This document shows, piece after piece, positions 44,993 through 57,900 of a stretch of 64,000 nucleotides of DNA. Origin of the DNA: Labyrinthula sp. Ha (Eukaryota; Sar; Bigyra; Labyrinthulida; Labyrinthulaceae); assembly GCA_015227615.1 (NCBI GenBank), contig JAALGZ010000006.1, forward strand, positions 1,302,001-1,366,000, written 5' to 3'. A model generated the notes under the pieces. It was not told the origin of the DNA, searched no databases, and saw nothing but the letters and a program-made list of their open reading frames with translations. The number at the start of each line of letters is the position of its first letter. The stretch's first letter is position 1. The position numbers and the translations under genes were made by a program.

Positions 44993-47900
44993 AACTATTT
45001 CAAACTTATCTTAACTTCTCCTACTTATGCACAACTATATCAATTTTCTTTTCTACCTTGCGTATATACTGTTTAATCTCGAAATACACTTAATTTTATA
45101 CAGTAAGTGGCTTTCTAGTGCTTCTCGGTTTATTTTAGTCTTCAGTCACGTTTACTTTTACAGGAACGGCTAGTTTTCGCTGCAGTCCTTGTTACAGATA
45201 AATCTGAAATTTTGGGCAAATGTGACCCGTCAAAATTCACCACAGCATTCCGCGGTTTCTCAATTGGTAAAGTATGGAAGTCTTCAGGACGTAGCACAAA
45301 ATAAGCCTATCCTGGATGGTTATGCACTAACATGAGTATTGGGTTTTCAATATCTGGTTCCATAAAAATTTACTGCAAGAATATCTCATCAAGTAATAAA
45401 GAAAATATTTTTGTAACAAAAAGAAAGTGCAATGAAGGAACTCATTTCCTCTACCCTACATTTTCCCAGAAAATAGATGATATTGCGGCGTCTAACGTTG
45501 GCAGAGGTTACTTATATTTCGCATAGGTGACTGAAATGCACCCTTTTGTAATGGGGATAAAGTAAGGGTACGTTCATTGCCTAATTCTGAGGAAAATGGA
45601 TGCTATTGACATTAAGAGCTGCAATACAATTCAAAACCTTTCTTGGAATTTCTTGAATGGACACTCTACTGAGTTCAATATTTTCCTGAGGTTTGCAGAA
45701 ACGAGAAAACAGTATATTAGTCTACTGATCGACTTATTGGTGTAGTCTTACGTCGTATAAACTCGTAGATGTTTCTTAGCAATAATTAAAAAAATGACAC
45801 TTGTCCGTGAAAAAATATGTTGATTATAGTATTCACGCCTAAAATATTAAGATTAAGAGTTAGAGCAACGCTAGCTTAGTTAAAACCGTGTTCGCTACCA
45901 TGGTTCTGTGCTGCCTAGAAGCATGTGAGCAGGTCTGATCCTTTATTTTTTATATTTAAATGTACCATTTGCTAAAATCAAAAAGTATTGATTATGGAGT
46001 CACAATATCTTTTCCTTGATAGTATCTTTCTCAAGAAACAACCTATTAATACAAATAGAAACCGAGTATTCTAGTACCTTCTTCCACCCCTTGCTTTAAA
46101 ACTAGCCAATTAGTTTCTAAGAAGCACCACTAATTTCTTGCTGACTAAAACTGGCTGACATTCAAAAATTATTGTGCTTTTTCAAGTGGACATTCCTTTG
46201 TAAGGGCTCCAACTTCAACACGAAAACATAGAGTTCGATTATATACCCAGACCTAGAACAAAATTAATCTTTAATCCTTCATAACTAAAAATAGGTTTCA
46301 ATAAAATTAGCTGAATATAACAATGCACTTTCTAAGCAAATTTAGAAGGCCAACATGAAACGTTCTGCTTAATCTAAAAATTGGACGATTTTAGTTCAAG
46401 TACCCTCGCACTTGATATAGAGAACTCTTTCAGATTTCCGACAAAAAGAAGAACTGGGAATAACTTATTACATCTAATTAGCCACACTTTGTTTATGTGG
46501 ATTGACAGTTGTGCATTTTTTAGATGAAGAAAGAATTTTTCAGCTATTGTGAGACTTGTACAATGGTTTTCCTGATTTGGGCGATAAAATGTCGTCATCG
46601 CAGTAAGAAGATATTTCCTAGCTTAATATTCCGTTCATAAACACAGAGTTCTCGACCAAAATCTCTTATTGTCATTGTGGAATACTCCAGTTGTTCGACA
46701 TATCTTTTACCCATCTGGGCGAAGGCAAGAACTGTCATTTCTGACTAGAATAAGAAATATGTGTTGCCCGTGAACATGGGGAAATTCCTGTGGGTAAGCG
46801 AAAAGCATCATTTAGGGATACGTACCAGATATAAACTTATGCACTGGCTAGTATGATCGAACCAAGTTATCACAATTGTAAATTCATCCATGATAGCCAG
46901 ACTTAAAACAAGAAGATAGTGATAAATAAACGCACAGACGAAACCAATTAAGTAGGCATGATTCACTGAATATTGCGAGCCAAACGTCGAACCTTACACA
47001 ACTCTACCTACATTTTTGTCCTTCAACTGTTTCTATATTGTATATATCTAGTAGCCCCATTTTCTAAGATTCATGTTTAGGCTCATGTCCAATTCAGCAA
47101 AGGGAGCTTGGTTGGATTAGTCCTTCATTTTGACCAGCGGAATAAAGCAGAAGAAGAGTATTTCTTTTGGTTTCTTAGCTAGGATTACTCTTCCACTGCT
47201 CTTAAATTCGGTTTCAGTGTTGAACTGGGGAAGAATTGGTTCTATTTGTACACCCTGTTCTTATGTTCCTTCCTTCAATATCTGCAAATTTACACGTTCT
47301 CCTGGGGAAATTTTTGATCTAATATTTTAAGCTTCAAAGTAGTCCATAACTTTCAAACATTTTAACCTTGTTTCAAAGCACCCTTGGCGAAAGTATGAAA
47401 CTAGTACCATGTTCCCACTTCTCTTATTTTAGTTTTGTTTCAAAATACATTGAGATTTCACATAGCCTGGCACCAAGCAATGTCGTTTATAGAGCGCCAA
47501 GACATAAGCAACACCCTTCAAAAATTCATTAAGTTATTCTTGCTTCGCCGATTTCGTTTGATGGTTTGTTACTTATTTTACCCTTCAAATTCTAACCGTG
47601 ACCAATCTGCACGAGGATAGAACCTGCGTCTGTTTCTCTAGGCTAATGGACTATTTGGAGTAGATTCCCTGGTCTCCTACAAGTCCAACATCTACTACGC
47701 CTTCCATACTTGCTGAGAGTAATAATTTTTACTATATCTACCTTTATTTCTACTATAAATACCTCCCTTGCCTTTTTTCTCGTGATATCATTGGCTTTTT
47801 ATCCAGGGTATCTAATTTGGTTAGATCAATGGATTACTTACTCCATATCGCTTCCAAAATGATCCATAGTCTAAATTCCTATCACAATTCAAACCTATTT

Positions 47901-50900
47901 ATAGAATATTGAAACTATCTTACCCAGAAATCGATCGGCTTTAAGCAGAAGCAAAGGCGTGAACAAAAGTTCCTAGGAGTTGGGTAGCTTATATAAGGTT
48001 ATTATGAACAATATTTCACACTGTTATTATTAACTTTGAGTGTGAGGTGTCTAAGTGGCATTTCTGGGCTATTTTGAAATTTTTGTTTCCAAGTGAGATT
48101 CATCCAAATCTCCAGAGGGCTTTTGTATGTGTTTTTTTGGGTTGTGTTCATCCAGGAAAGGTGTATCTTGATTATGCTAATGGGCTCAAAGACTCAAAAA
48201 GTTATTTTTGTTACTTTGCTTATTTGGGTTGACGAAGGCGTTAGTTAGGTTTAAGGGTTCACTGATTCACATATACTTAGTGAAGAGGGAGTTGTAACCA
48301 GCTATTTGTTGGGGCTGCAATCTTTTATAGATGCAATAGCAAAATTCCAGATACTGTTTCATTTATTAGGATAGCACCTTTTTTTTCAAAAAGTTACCGG
48401 GCACAGATGAGAGGATTTATATTGACTTCTACTTTTCCGGAATGTATTATGGATTGTTTTTGATAGTCCAGGGTCGTCGGAGCCCCGGAAACCGTTTCAG
48501 ATACGTTCTAACTTCTTCGCAGACATGCTGATTGATAAACCGGTGGTTAGCCGATTACTGGGTGGATGGGGGCAGGTTTGCTATATTGGCTCTCTATTAG
48601 ACCCAATCCTTAATATCTTTTTATGTCAGAAATATGCTTCGAAATTTTTTCTTCAGATTATTTTAGTATCCAATTTGCTTAAGAATTTTGGTTTGCATGT
48701 GAACACTTTCTTTGATTTGCTCATTATATTTGGATCTTTGTTCCGAGACGATGTGTAAAATACCCAATTCTTCTTGAAAGAAAAATTTCTCCGTTACCAT
48801 GGTATATATGACGAATCTCGTTATTCTTGTTAGGAAGCTCTTCTTCTCCAATGTGCTATCATTTAGGTGTCTATTGCCGATATAATATAGTCTAGGAGTC
48901 AGAACCATGATGTATGTCAGTTTTCTCTTTCAAGCTTTTAGTTATCCCATTAGAAGATAGAATATTCCTGTATTTAATAAACCTGGCAAATAATTGTCTA
49001 ACTTTTTCATAATATTCTCTAGAGCTATTCTTTTAGAGTTAAAGATGTCCCCTACATGTTCCATCTCCTAGAATGGCTGAATGACTTGTACTGGCAAGTC
49101 AAAAGTTCGGAAGTTACTTGCAATATCCTCTGAACCGTATCCATATAGTTTTTAACAGTCAAGATTCAAGACATTACACATTCCATCACTGCGTCACAAC
49201 AATTGTTTATAAGATAAGGCTTCAAGGAACTCACTCTATAGAATTATCACTAGCACTGCTTAGAGAAGTAACTTGCGAGAGGTTTGTTGACGTCTTTATC
49301 CAATACTTGACTTATTAGAGAATAACCTTGTCCAGTTAGCAATATCCTTGTCTTACTTAAGATTATTATTAGACCATAAAGGAATCCAAGCTCATTCTTT
49401 TAAACAAATTCCTGACTAGCATATCTTCTTCGCAAAGAACTACGAAAGTTCTTGTAAAAGCTAGATGGTAAAAGATATGCACTGAAACGCCAACGTCTGG
49501 TAAGGGATTACTGTTTTTCATTTTATTATTGAATCTATAACAAGATCAAAACAATAGGCGAAAACCAATATCCCTTAGTGTGCTTCTTCTTAAATTTATT
49601 GTTTTAGGCGTATATTTTTATCTTGATTTTGCAGGCAGGTTTTTGTGCAGTGCAGATATAGTCTTCCTGATCCTGCAGGGTACTCTATGTTTTCCAGAAT
49701 CAGTTGAATAAAGACATTCTCGCCAAAGATTACATGTTTTCTGAAAGTCAATGAAATGAAGCTTCAACTTCTTTTTTTCTGCTAAATGCTCTGGTTGATA
49801 TTATTTACCATCTCTTTTTTATTATGTTGGCTTGCATTCTACTTAAAATGAAGGCGTTCTGCTAAAAATTTACTGCAAACTGTTGCAAATTGTCTTGGTG
49901 TTGAAATTACATGTCGCCTTCAAGATTATTATATTTTTTTAAACCCTGGTGATTTTTTTGTTTTTATGTATATATAGATGGATGATTTTACAGCTCGCAA
50001 CTGTTATTATACATGCGGTTGGTATTCTTGTTTTAACAAGTTGTAGAAATTTACCAGAAGTGCAATATTAATTACTGACAATGCTTTGAATAATTTTTTA
50101 GGGATGTAATAAACCCATTTTGTCCTGTAATTCTTCAGCTTTTTTTAATTTTCACGATGATTTCTTATAGAGGGCGGAGCTAGATCTATATTTTCTTCTA
50201 AGACCGCTTCATACGTTGTTGCATATTAATACACATTCTCCTCCCATGTTAGATGAATATCAATAACCGGGGTTGGTTCTTAACTGGCCACAAAGTTGCT
50301 AAGATGTTTATACTTTGTTAGTAATTATTTTTTATTGTTTCGCTTTGAAAGATCGGTGCATATTTACTGGCCGTTGATTTCCTTAAATTCAGTAGTACGG
50401 AGTCCTTGGCTAAATTATGTTTCGGTAATAACAACCGTTTTCTGTGTGTGATTTTTATTTGCAGGTTTCTCTTATGTATTTTATTACCTCTCTAAATAAT
50501 GTTGGCAAAATTTTTCTCTTTCTTTGCGGTTGATGCACTACAAGTAATATTCTTCTTTCGTAAGAATCTCGTGTATGATTACATATTCTCTTGTCGACCA
50601 CCTTATGCAGTTTCCCCCATGCCGATTTCTTTACCACTTTTAGAACTATCTGTGACGCAGCTTCTTAGTCTCTTTTCCCTTCCTTTAGTCTTAGTAGTTT
50701 CAATTTTATTCCTTGACCCAGTTGATGAGTCTAGTGCCTTGTTGGAGGTGAGATTGGGGGGATCTGGTCGAGGCTTCCTGCTTAACGTTCGCATCCTTCA
50801 GTGTGATTCTTTGAATTTGACCATGATATCTATTTGGTGGAAGCTGATTCTCTGCCATATCCACTGATTAGTATCGCTTCTGGGCAATAACACGCAATTG

Positions 50901-52705
50901 TTTCCTGGTTTACTGATAATGAAGAACCCAGTTTTGATATTTCTTGCTGGGGTGACTTAAGTACATTCATCTCATGTCTGTTTGAGCCCTTCTTCCCAGT
51001 GATTTGTCTATGGGTAACCATAGAGTACCTCTCAAATTTTAACTAATCTTCTAATATATCTCCATTGGCTTTGCTTCTGTGTAAGAATGCCACATTACTT
51101 CCGCTCTTCAGCGCCGTTATACTATTTTCTATGTTTCAGTCATCTACTAAAAGTTATTTAGTCCTTTTGTTTGTTTTCTTAGATGATCCGTCAGTTTTTC
51201 TTATAAATTGCCTGTAGATGTTTCTACCAAGCTTATAGTACGAAATATTGCAATGAAAAAGGTGATCTTTTTTGCCAGTTCCATTGAGCATAAGTATAAG
51301 GATCCTGGCGTTTGTATTTCGAGCCTTAGAGACATTGCAAGTAAATTCTTCAGTGAAGCAGCTTGTTACGGCTGCTTTCTTAGTATCTGATATTGAAGAA
51401 AATCATATATCTGGATTACTGCTAAAATTCAGGGCTTGTTTCAGGGTTTTGTACCCATTGACATGGTATCTTTGCAGCATCAATAGTGAGAGTTGCTACG
51501 TTTTATCTTTCAAGATGATAAGTTTCGTCGTAGTAAAACCTTTTACATTGTACTAGACCACATGTAGGCTCTGCTTACATTGGGCTACATTATCTTTATG
51601 TTCTGTAAAGATCCAAGTTGAGCAGTTTCGTTGGGACAAGGACATTAAACTGTTTTTCTTGCTTCGTGCCCAGAATCTAGAACAAGGGTGTTCTAGCTTG
51701 GCCGCAATATCCAGTGCCTAAATTGGGTTCGGACATGAATACTTAAAAGACATTTTCCGTGGACCAGCTCTTAGCATGCACAACGTGAATGGAAAAGTTT
51801 ACCTGAGTCATCATTAAAAATTTCTATGTTATGGCCAGCAACTTTTTTAAAGCTTTGCTTAACTAAGATAAGCAATTATTCAAGTTAACTAGCGTAATTT
51901 GCATTTTTTTAAACTTCTCTTAATATAAGGTAGGGGGTTAAAAAGGAAAAGCTTTCTGCCTTGGTATATCAGTCAGGGTTTTGCACAAGGTCCGGCTAGT
52001 CAGGGTATATGTTTCGTGAACATTTTTGGTTTTACTTAGTAAGAAAGAAAAGAGAATAATAGTTCGGGGAATCATTAAGTGTATTATTGATCAATTTATG
52101 AACAGCGGGTTGAGTATACGAGAATTTTCAATTTGTGAAGAAACTAAGTAAATTAATATGGAAAAAATGCTCGTACCAGTGGTTAGCCTTCACTTTTGCT
52201 CGACGCCACACACTGTGAAACATAACACAGGATTTTTACACGATACAGGCTTGGGTAGTACTCTTTTACTTCTCTTTGTTATTAAGAACTTTTTGTGAGT
52301 TTAGAGTGCAAATTTTAGTTAGGCTCTAATCTTTCCCTTTTAAGTCAAATTTGCTATTAATCTTATGTAGAGAAAAATAACACTTGACAGAACAACGTAA
52401 AAGGCTCTTGAAACTTGTTTTCTGTCTAGCAGGTATCCAAGTTCTTCTCTTGATGTTCGTGGAAACGAATTAAAAAGCATTTTGTTTAAGTCCTATGATA
52501 TTACCTGACTATCTCTTTATCGAACATATTTCTATTCTTTCCATGACGTTCAATTTTACACAAAAAATTGATTATAACAATTTGCACAGAATACGAAAAA
52601 CGCATGCAAATGTAACAAAACCATTTCCCAAAATATAAGAATACATTAGATAGAAATTTCTTCAAATATAACTGTACAGAAAGAACTTCTCTTAAACTCC
52701 AACAC
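44993..52705. other. 7.7-kb gene-poor region upstream of myosin
   Basis: Both strands are broken into frames under about 125 codons, none of recognisable family. Frames at 48525-48758 and 50499-50867 (plus) are the longest; the second overlaps an equally open frame on the minus strand. No tRNA with a full cloverleaf. The last 300 bases presumably hold the PH gene's promoter. Confidence 0.5.
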
Positions 52706-53160
52706 ATGCAAACTTATCTTAATTCAATAAAAAAGCTCATACCAAATAACAACAAATTGAATATTAATCCCCAAGAACTTGAAAATCCTCAGTATTACGG
52801 CTTTTTATACAAACGAAGTCATTACTTGGGAAAATGGCGTCGTCGACTATTTATTTTGAAAGGTAAATGTATTTTAAGCTTCCCCCGAAGATTTATTCCT
52901 GATTTCCTTATTATTTTATAGAGAAAAACCTATATTTTTGCGAAACTGAAGCCGCTTTGCCTCACGGAGTTGTTCAGCTAGAATCGGCTAAAATTGTCTC
53001 GTCAATAAATGATAATGAATTTAATCGGGATTTTTGCTTTAAGATTGAGACAGATTTAATGACATACTTTTTCCAAGCAAGTTCAGAAGAAGAAAGGGAT
53101 ATATGGCTAAAGAAAATCGCCCATTGTGTCGTGCAGTACTCTGAAAGATTCAGAACATAA
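52706..53160 (+). CDS. Small single PH-domain protein, one 59-nt intron
   Basis: 131 aa from exons 52706-52862 and 52922-53160. Splicing joins RRLFILK to EKNLYFCETEAALPHGVVQL, restoring a complete pleckstrin homology domain (about residues 27-125). It starts YYGFLYKRSHYLGKWRRRLF (the beta1-beta2 basic loop that usually contacts phosphoinositide headgroups) and ends with the C-terminal helix EEERDIWLKKIAHCVV, including the nearly invariant Trp. Nothing else is present, so it is probably a membrane-targeting adaptor or lipid-binding protein. It lies on the same strand as the glutathione synthetase gene, 279 bp before its start; no functional link is implied. Confidence 0.85.
52863..52921 (+). 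other. 59-nt intron in the PH-domain gene
   Basis: GTAAATGTAT ... TATTTTATAG, phase 1. The longest intron found here; the frame otherwise stops shortly after RLFILKG. Confidence 0.85.
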
Positions 53161-53439
53161 AGAAAAGGGATGAAGAAAATTTACGTTGAATACATTCATA
53201 GATTAGGATTTATTGTTTATATATAGTTCTGTACCTTAGCTGTTTCTAAAATATTAAAAGCTATAAAAATCATTCTTTTTTGCCGAAGGACAGCTAATAA
53301 AGAACTTCTTCTTACCGTGACGAAGCTGTGACACTTCCGTTAATGGGATATGAACTGGACTACAAACTTATTCATTGTTCCATTAACTTACCAGTACTCC
53401 CTATTGGAAATTGTCTTTCAGGTAACCGTTGAAGAAGAG

Positions 53440-54927
53440 ATGAAAATATCGGAGAAAAAGATAGAAAAAATTGTTGAAGAGTGTGTGAGTTACTGTGCAG
53501 CTAATGGAATTTGCATGGGATCAAAAGTTAGTGATAAGCTTTTTACTCACGCTCCGATAACCTTGTTTCCTCAAAGCTACCCCAAGAAAGAATTTCTGAA
53601 GGCAAAAGCTCTCGCTGTGGAGTTTAATACTATGGTGCACAACATTGCAGTTAGTTCATTGAAGAATAGGAAATCTAAGGCTGATTGGATAAACTCTACT
53701 TTAAGAAATACAGTCGAGTTTGATGACTTTACTCGGAAACTTCTTGAGATCTACAACAAAGAAGAAGAAATCTACAGGACACACGGATATTCTTTTCAAA
53801 CAAACTTTCTTGGAATCCATCGCTCTGATTATATGCTTGATCATACTGATTTGCTGGATAGACTTCTTCAAATAGAACTAAATACTATTGCGTCGTCCTT
53901 TGGTGGTCTTTCTCAAAAAGTTGCTCAAATGCACAAGTATCTCTTACACAGGTTTCCCTTTCCAGAAGCAGAACTTATAAGAAAATCTTTTCAGGAAAAT
54001 TCACCCGTCAAAAAGATTACTGATGGAATGGCGTTAGCCGTTAATAAATATAATGAAGGAGTACAAACAGAAAAACCAGTAGCAGTTGTGTTTGTTGTGC
54101 AGCAAGGTGAAAAAAACTCATTTGACCAAAAACTATTAGAATATGATTTATTTGAAAGGCATGGGATACGATCTCTTCGTCTGTCGTTAAATGAAATAGC
54201 AGAGAAAACTAAATTTGCGTATGAAGCTATAAGTGGGATAGAAAACAACATTGTCATTGATGGTCAAGTCGTTGGATTATTCTACTTTCGCGCGGGGTAT
54301 ACACCTTCAGATTATCCAAGTCCAACTGAATGGAAGGCAAGGGAATTTATAGAAACAAGTTTTGCGTTAAAATGTCCAAATATCACATATCATTTACTTG
54401 GGACAAAGAAAGTTCAACAAAAACTTAGTATAGAATCAGAACTCAAACAGTTTGTTGCTGCTGAAGTGGCGCCAAAATTGCGTGATGTCTTCGCTGGGCA
54501 ATGGAGCATGCATCCGGCGGAACAGAACTCGGATGACTTAAATGCCATTAAGAAAGCAAGAACAAGTGAAGATTTTGTCCTGAAGCCTCAACGGGAAGGT
54601 GGGGGAAACAATTTCTACGGGAACGATGTGGGTAAATTTTTGGCTAGTGGAGGAGAGGCGTTTGGTGAAAGTCCTGAGAGTTACGTTCTTATGCAAAGAA
54701 TCTATCCACAGAAGAAGGAAGCTACATTGGTGCGAGATGGTGAAATGAGAAAAGGGGAATGCTTAAGTGAACTAGGAGTCTTTGGAGTTATGATTGCAAA
54801 TGTGAATGATGGTGAAGTAGCAATGAATGAGGAAGGGGGTTACCTGATTCGAGTCAAGTTTGATGGGGTTAATGAGGGCGGAGTTGCTACGGGATATTCA
54901 TGTCTAGGTTCTATTTACACAGTTTAA
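53440..54927 (+). CDS. GSS: Glutathione synthetase (eukaryotic type)
   Basis: 495 aa from ATG 53440 (MKISEKKIEKIVEECVSYCA), aligned with the usual start of the family. An in-frame ATG at 53350 would add 30 residues that are hydrophobic and not family-like, so I prefer 53440. The enzyme joins gamma-glutamylcysteine and glycine with ATP to make glutathione, in the cytosol. Family marks: NGICMGSK near the N-terminus; FQTNFLGIHRSDYMLD; GLFYFRAGYTPSDYPS; the Gly-rich ATP loop LKPQREGGGNNFYGND at about residues 381-396; LMQRIYPQ; and the end of the protein, GGVATGYSCLGSIYTV, equivalent to the human GGVAAGVAVLDNPYPV. About 20 residues longer than the human enzyme. No introns seen. Confidence 0.95.
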   Translation: MKISEKKIEKIVEECVSYCAANGICMGSKVSDKLFTHAPITLFPQSYPKKEFLKAKALAVEFNTMVHNIAVSSLKNRKSKADWINSTLRNTVEFDDFTRKLLEIYNKEEEIYRTHGYSFQTNFLGIHRSDYMLDHTDLLDRLLQIELNTIASSFGGLSQKVAQMHKYLLHRFPFPEAELIRKSFQENSPVKKITDGMALAVNKYNEGVQTEKPVAVVFVVQQGEKNSFDQKLLEYDLFERHGIRSLRLSLNEIAEKTKFAYEAISGIENNIVIDGQVVGLFYFRAGYTPSDYPSPTEWKAREFIETSFALKCPNITYHLLGTKKVQQKLSIESELKQFVAAEVAPKLRDVFAGQWSMHPAEQNSDDLNAIKKARTSEDFVLKPQREGGGNNFYGNDVGKFLASGGEAFGESPESYVLMQRIYPQKKEATLVRDGEMRKGECLSELGVFGVMIANVNDGEVAMNEEGGYLIRVKFDGVNEGGVATGYSCLGSIYTV

Positions 54928-57900
54928 TGACTAGGAGTTGGTTTCTTTAATTTTAGTTTTTGCAGCTCCATTCCTACTCTAACCAACCTGCTTCTCCAAG
55001 CAGATTGTACGCTTGTTTGATTTTAACAGTAGGTTTGGTAGTGGAGTTCTACTGGGAATCAGATGAAAACCTTACGTTAGATGGCAGAAACGGTTCATCT
55101 CGATTTCTTTTCCTTCGCTAACCTAGAGTCTCATGTCACATCATGTACCTGTTCTGTTAAAATCCAGCTTTAGAAAGAAATCTTAACCAATACATGAGGT
55201 TTTGTCTTCTGGCTTTAGGACGCTGTGATTACATGTATATATATAATTCGTGCTTGGGTTTAGTCCACATTAAGTGTCAAACTTTCTCAAATCTTTCTCA
55301 GGGTTCATTTACAAGTATAATTTTTATTCATCAGGCACATAAGCTTAAATTTTTTAGAAATAGTTTTTACTCTTTAAGTAACTTAATTATCAGACTCTAC
55401 TCTTATATTTTAGTCGATTTACCGAAATGATAATACCTAGTTAATATTTTTATATTGCTATCAAAACAAGATCACCTCAACTTCTTCTTCTTCAATACCC
55501 AAAACATTTGCACTCTCATCTATATCTTCTTTATTGAATTAGCATGCAACATATCTCTATCTAACAAATGAGCTCTGGACACAGTCTAGTAACTTATTAC
55601 CGATGAATTAGCAGCATAAACAGCAAGCAGCTTCATAAGAGAAAATTAAAAGGTTAATCTTTGTATGGTTCACATGTACAGTGCTGTTTTCTACGTTGCT
55701 AGTTCTTCTGTTCAGGTGTTTCAACTTAGTGTTGATGCAATATAAGAAACTTTAAGTTGAATTGAAACTGAAAAAATGAGTGGTTTTTTCTTGCTGCAGA
55801 TTTCACTATCCGTCGACCAATTTATCATAATCAAAGAAAACTAATGTAGTGGATGAATTTCCATTGTTACATTTTTGTTTAGTTTGCCGCATTTAAATAT
55901 AGTTTTACCTTTTTAACTCTGTCCTGGCTTGTTGTATTTCATTTTATCATGATGGCACTTCGACTATTCAAAAAATTATAATAGATTCCATAATTCATAA
56001 GTCGGTTGTTAATTCTAATCTATCTAAATACTAATTCTGAAAAAAGAAATAAGTTTCACATCTTTTGAGTAAGAAAACAAACACTCTTAGAAATAAGAAT
56101 TCTTACCACAAGAAGAAATTAGAGCTGTAGAAGAAATTCCTTGCATTTATGAAAACGAGAGAAGCAATCTCCAGAAGTTTGGCACGTTAGTATTCACTTA
56201 GCTTCATATTCCTTACTATAGTTTCACCATCTATAAGGGCAACCATAGTCAGTGTGCAAGCATGACTTCATGGCTTAGCGTTTTGACTATAGGTAAGACT
56301 GTAAAGCAACTTATTATAATACAAGAAAAACTATACATACTGTTTCATAACAGTACAGTTTGTTTGACTTCATGCGAATTCAGTTATTTACGAAGATATC
56401 GTTCATGATAAAATATTGGGTTTACTTTGAATCTTTATTAACTTATTTGTCTAACAATCACTACAAGATGGATGAAAAAAATAAAAATATAACTCTTTGT
56501 CTGCAATATAGCCGCAGTAATTACAAGATAACTTTAAAAAATACCTCTTAGTTAGAATCAACTGGTTGCTAATGTTTGACTACCATATTTGTAAGAACAT
56601 GCAAAGATATTTTCACAGTTGTAGTTAATAAGTACATTTACCAGGGTGTTATTACGATTATGTATTTTTTGAAAAGATCCAGGAACTATTAGTTCCATAG
56701 ATACTGTAAAAATAATATTTTCACCTAAAAATGTACAATTTTCACCCTATACGTAGTTTATGAGTGGATAGTTATCTCTGTTAATATTCTTCTACTCATA
56801 TATCGATGAATCATGGAAATTAGTATATTTTGCTCTGTTTTGAACCCTAACATAAGAAAATATTATATGTCTTAAAACCTGTTTTGGGACATATCTAATA
56901 ATTTTCGACTTTGTTGTATACCAGGTTATGCTCGTAATCGTGTATCTTCATCCCGCAAGAGTTGAAAATCGCATGTTTTATATCATGGTTATTATTACCC
57001 AACCTTTTCTTTTCTAGAGTTGTGTAACTACGCTTTTTGACAGCTCTTGAGAAAAAAATTAACCAGAGTAGATTACCGGCCGTGAAGTGTCATTGCAGTA
57101 GTATGAAAAAAGCGTTATGTCCTATAGCCTTTCGCTTTAAAGAATGTATAAACAACCCTCACATTCCCATTTGTTTGATAATATCAGGAATTTCTATGAG
57201 AAACGGGAGGGGATTAGTAAGTCCATGTATGTATCTGTGCTAAAACTTATAAGACACATCAACAAGAAATATATCACTGGTCGTTGAGCCCTTTGTCAGC
57301 CGTTATCTAACTGATTGAGACTAGGTTACTTGTTTAGCTTAAATTCCTGAAAGGACATGTAGAAAATTAGGTTGATTAATGAACTCAAACAAACGATTTT
57401 TATGCTGTGAAGTTCTAGACTTCCTTGCATCGCCTAAGAATAGCTAGATAAGATACACAAACTATATTTTCTTGGTTAAATCCGTGTTGAGTGATTAACT
57501 ATTATTTCTTTAGATTATTAGTTGAAAAAAACTTTAATTTATTTGGTGACAATCTTGTTACAGCTTAAATTCCCTTGTGACTAGATATGTAGCGACCTTT
57601 GTGTGTTCTTGAAGCAGGGTCTATGTGGCATGGATAGTTTACCTAGAAGAAACTCTGATTGTGAAGTAGAATCTCTAAAAATATTGCTGCATAGCGTAAC
57701 TAATACTTACGTTGATGCCCACAATTATCATGGACACTATACCTAATTCACTACTTATTCTACCATATATTAAGCACCACATATTAACAGAGTCCTAGAC
57801 TAGCCTTTTATGTAGCGCTGATCCGGATAGTAATAATCGGGATCAAGGAGTTATGGAACAAGTATGGCTAACGAAATAGATGTCTGGGCTACGTAGTTGT

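Noticed and set aside
45250-45320. tRNA-like words (TTTCTCAATTGGTAAAGTATGG)
   Set aside because: The D-arm-like text is not followed by a matching anticodon arm, a GGTTCGA-type T loop or a closing acceptor stem.
50499-50867. 122-codon plus-strand frame in the 45-52.7 kb desert
   Set aside because: The opposite strand is equally open (50603-50794 and 50830-51021) and neither product resembles a family.
53350-53439. 30-residue N-terminal extension of glutathione synthetase
   Set aside because: The text is hydrophobic and unlike the family; the ATG at 53440 lines up with the usual N-terminus. A targeting peptide is not excluded.
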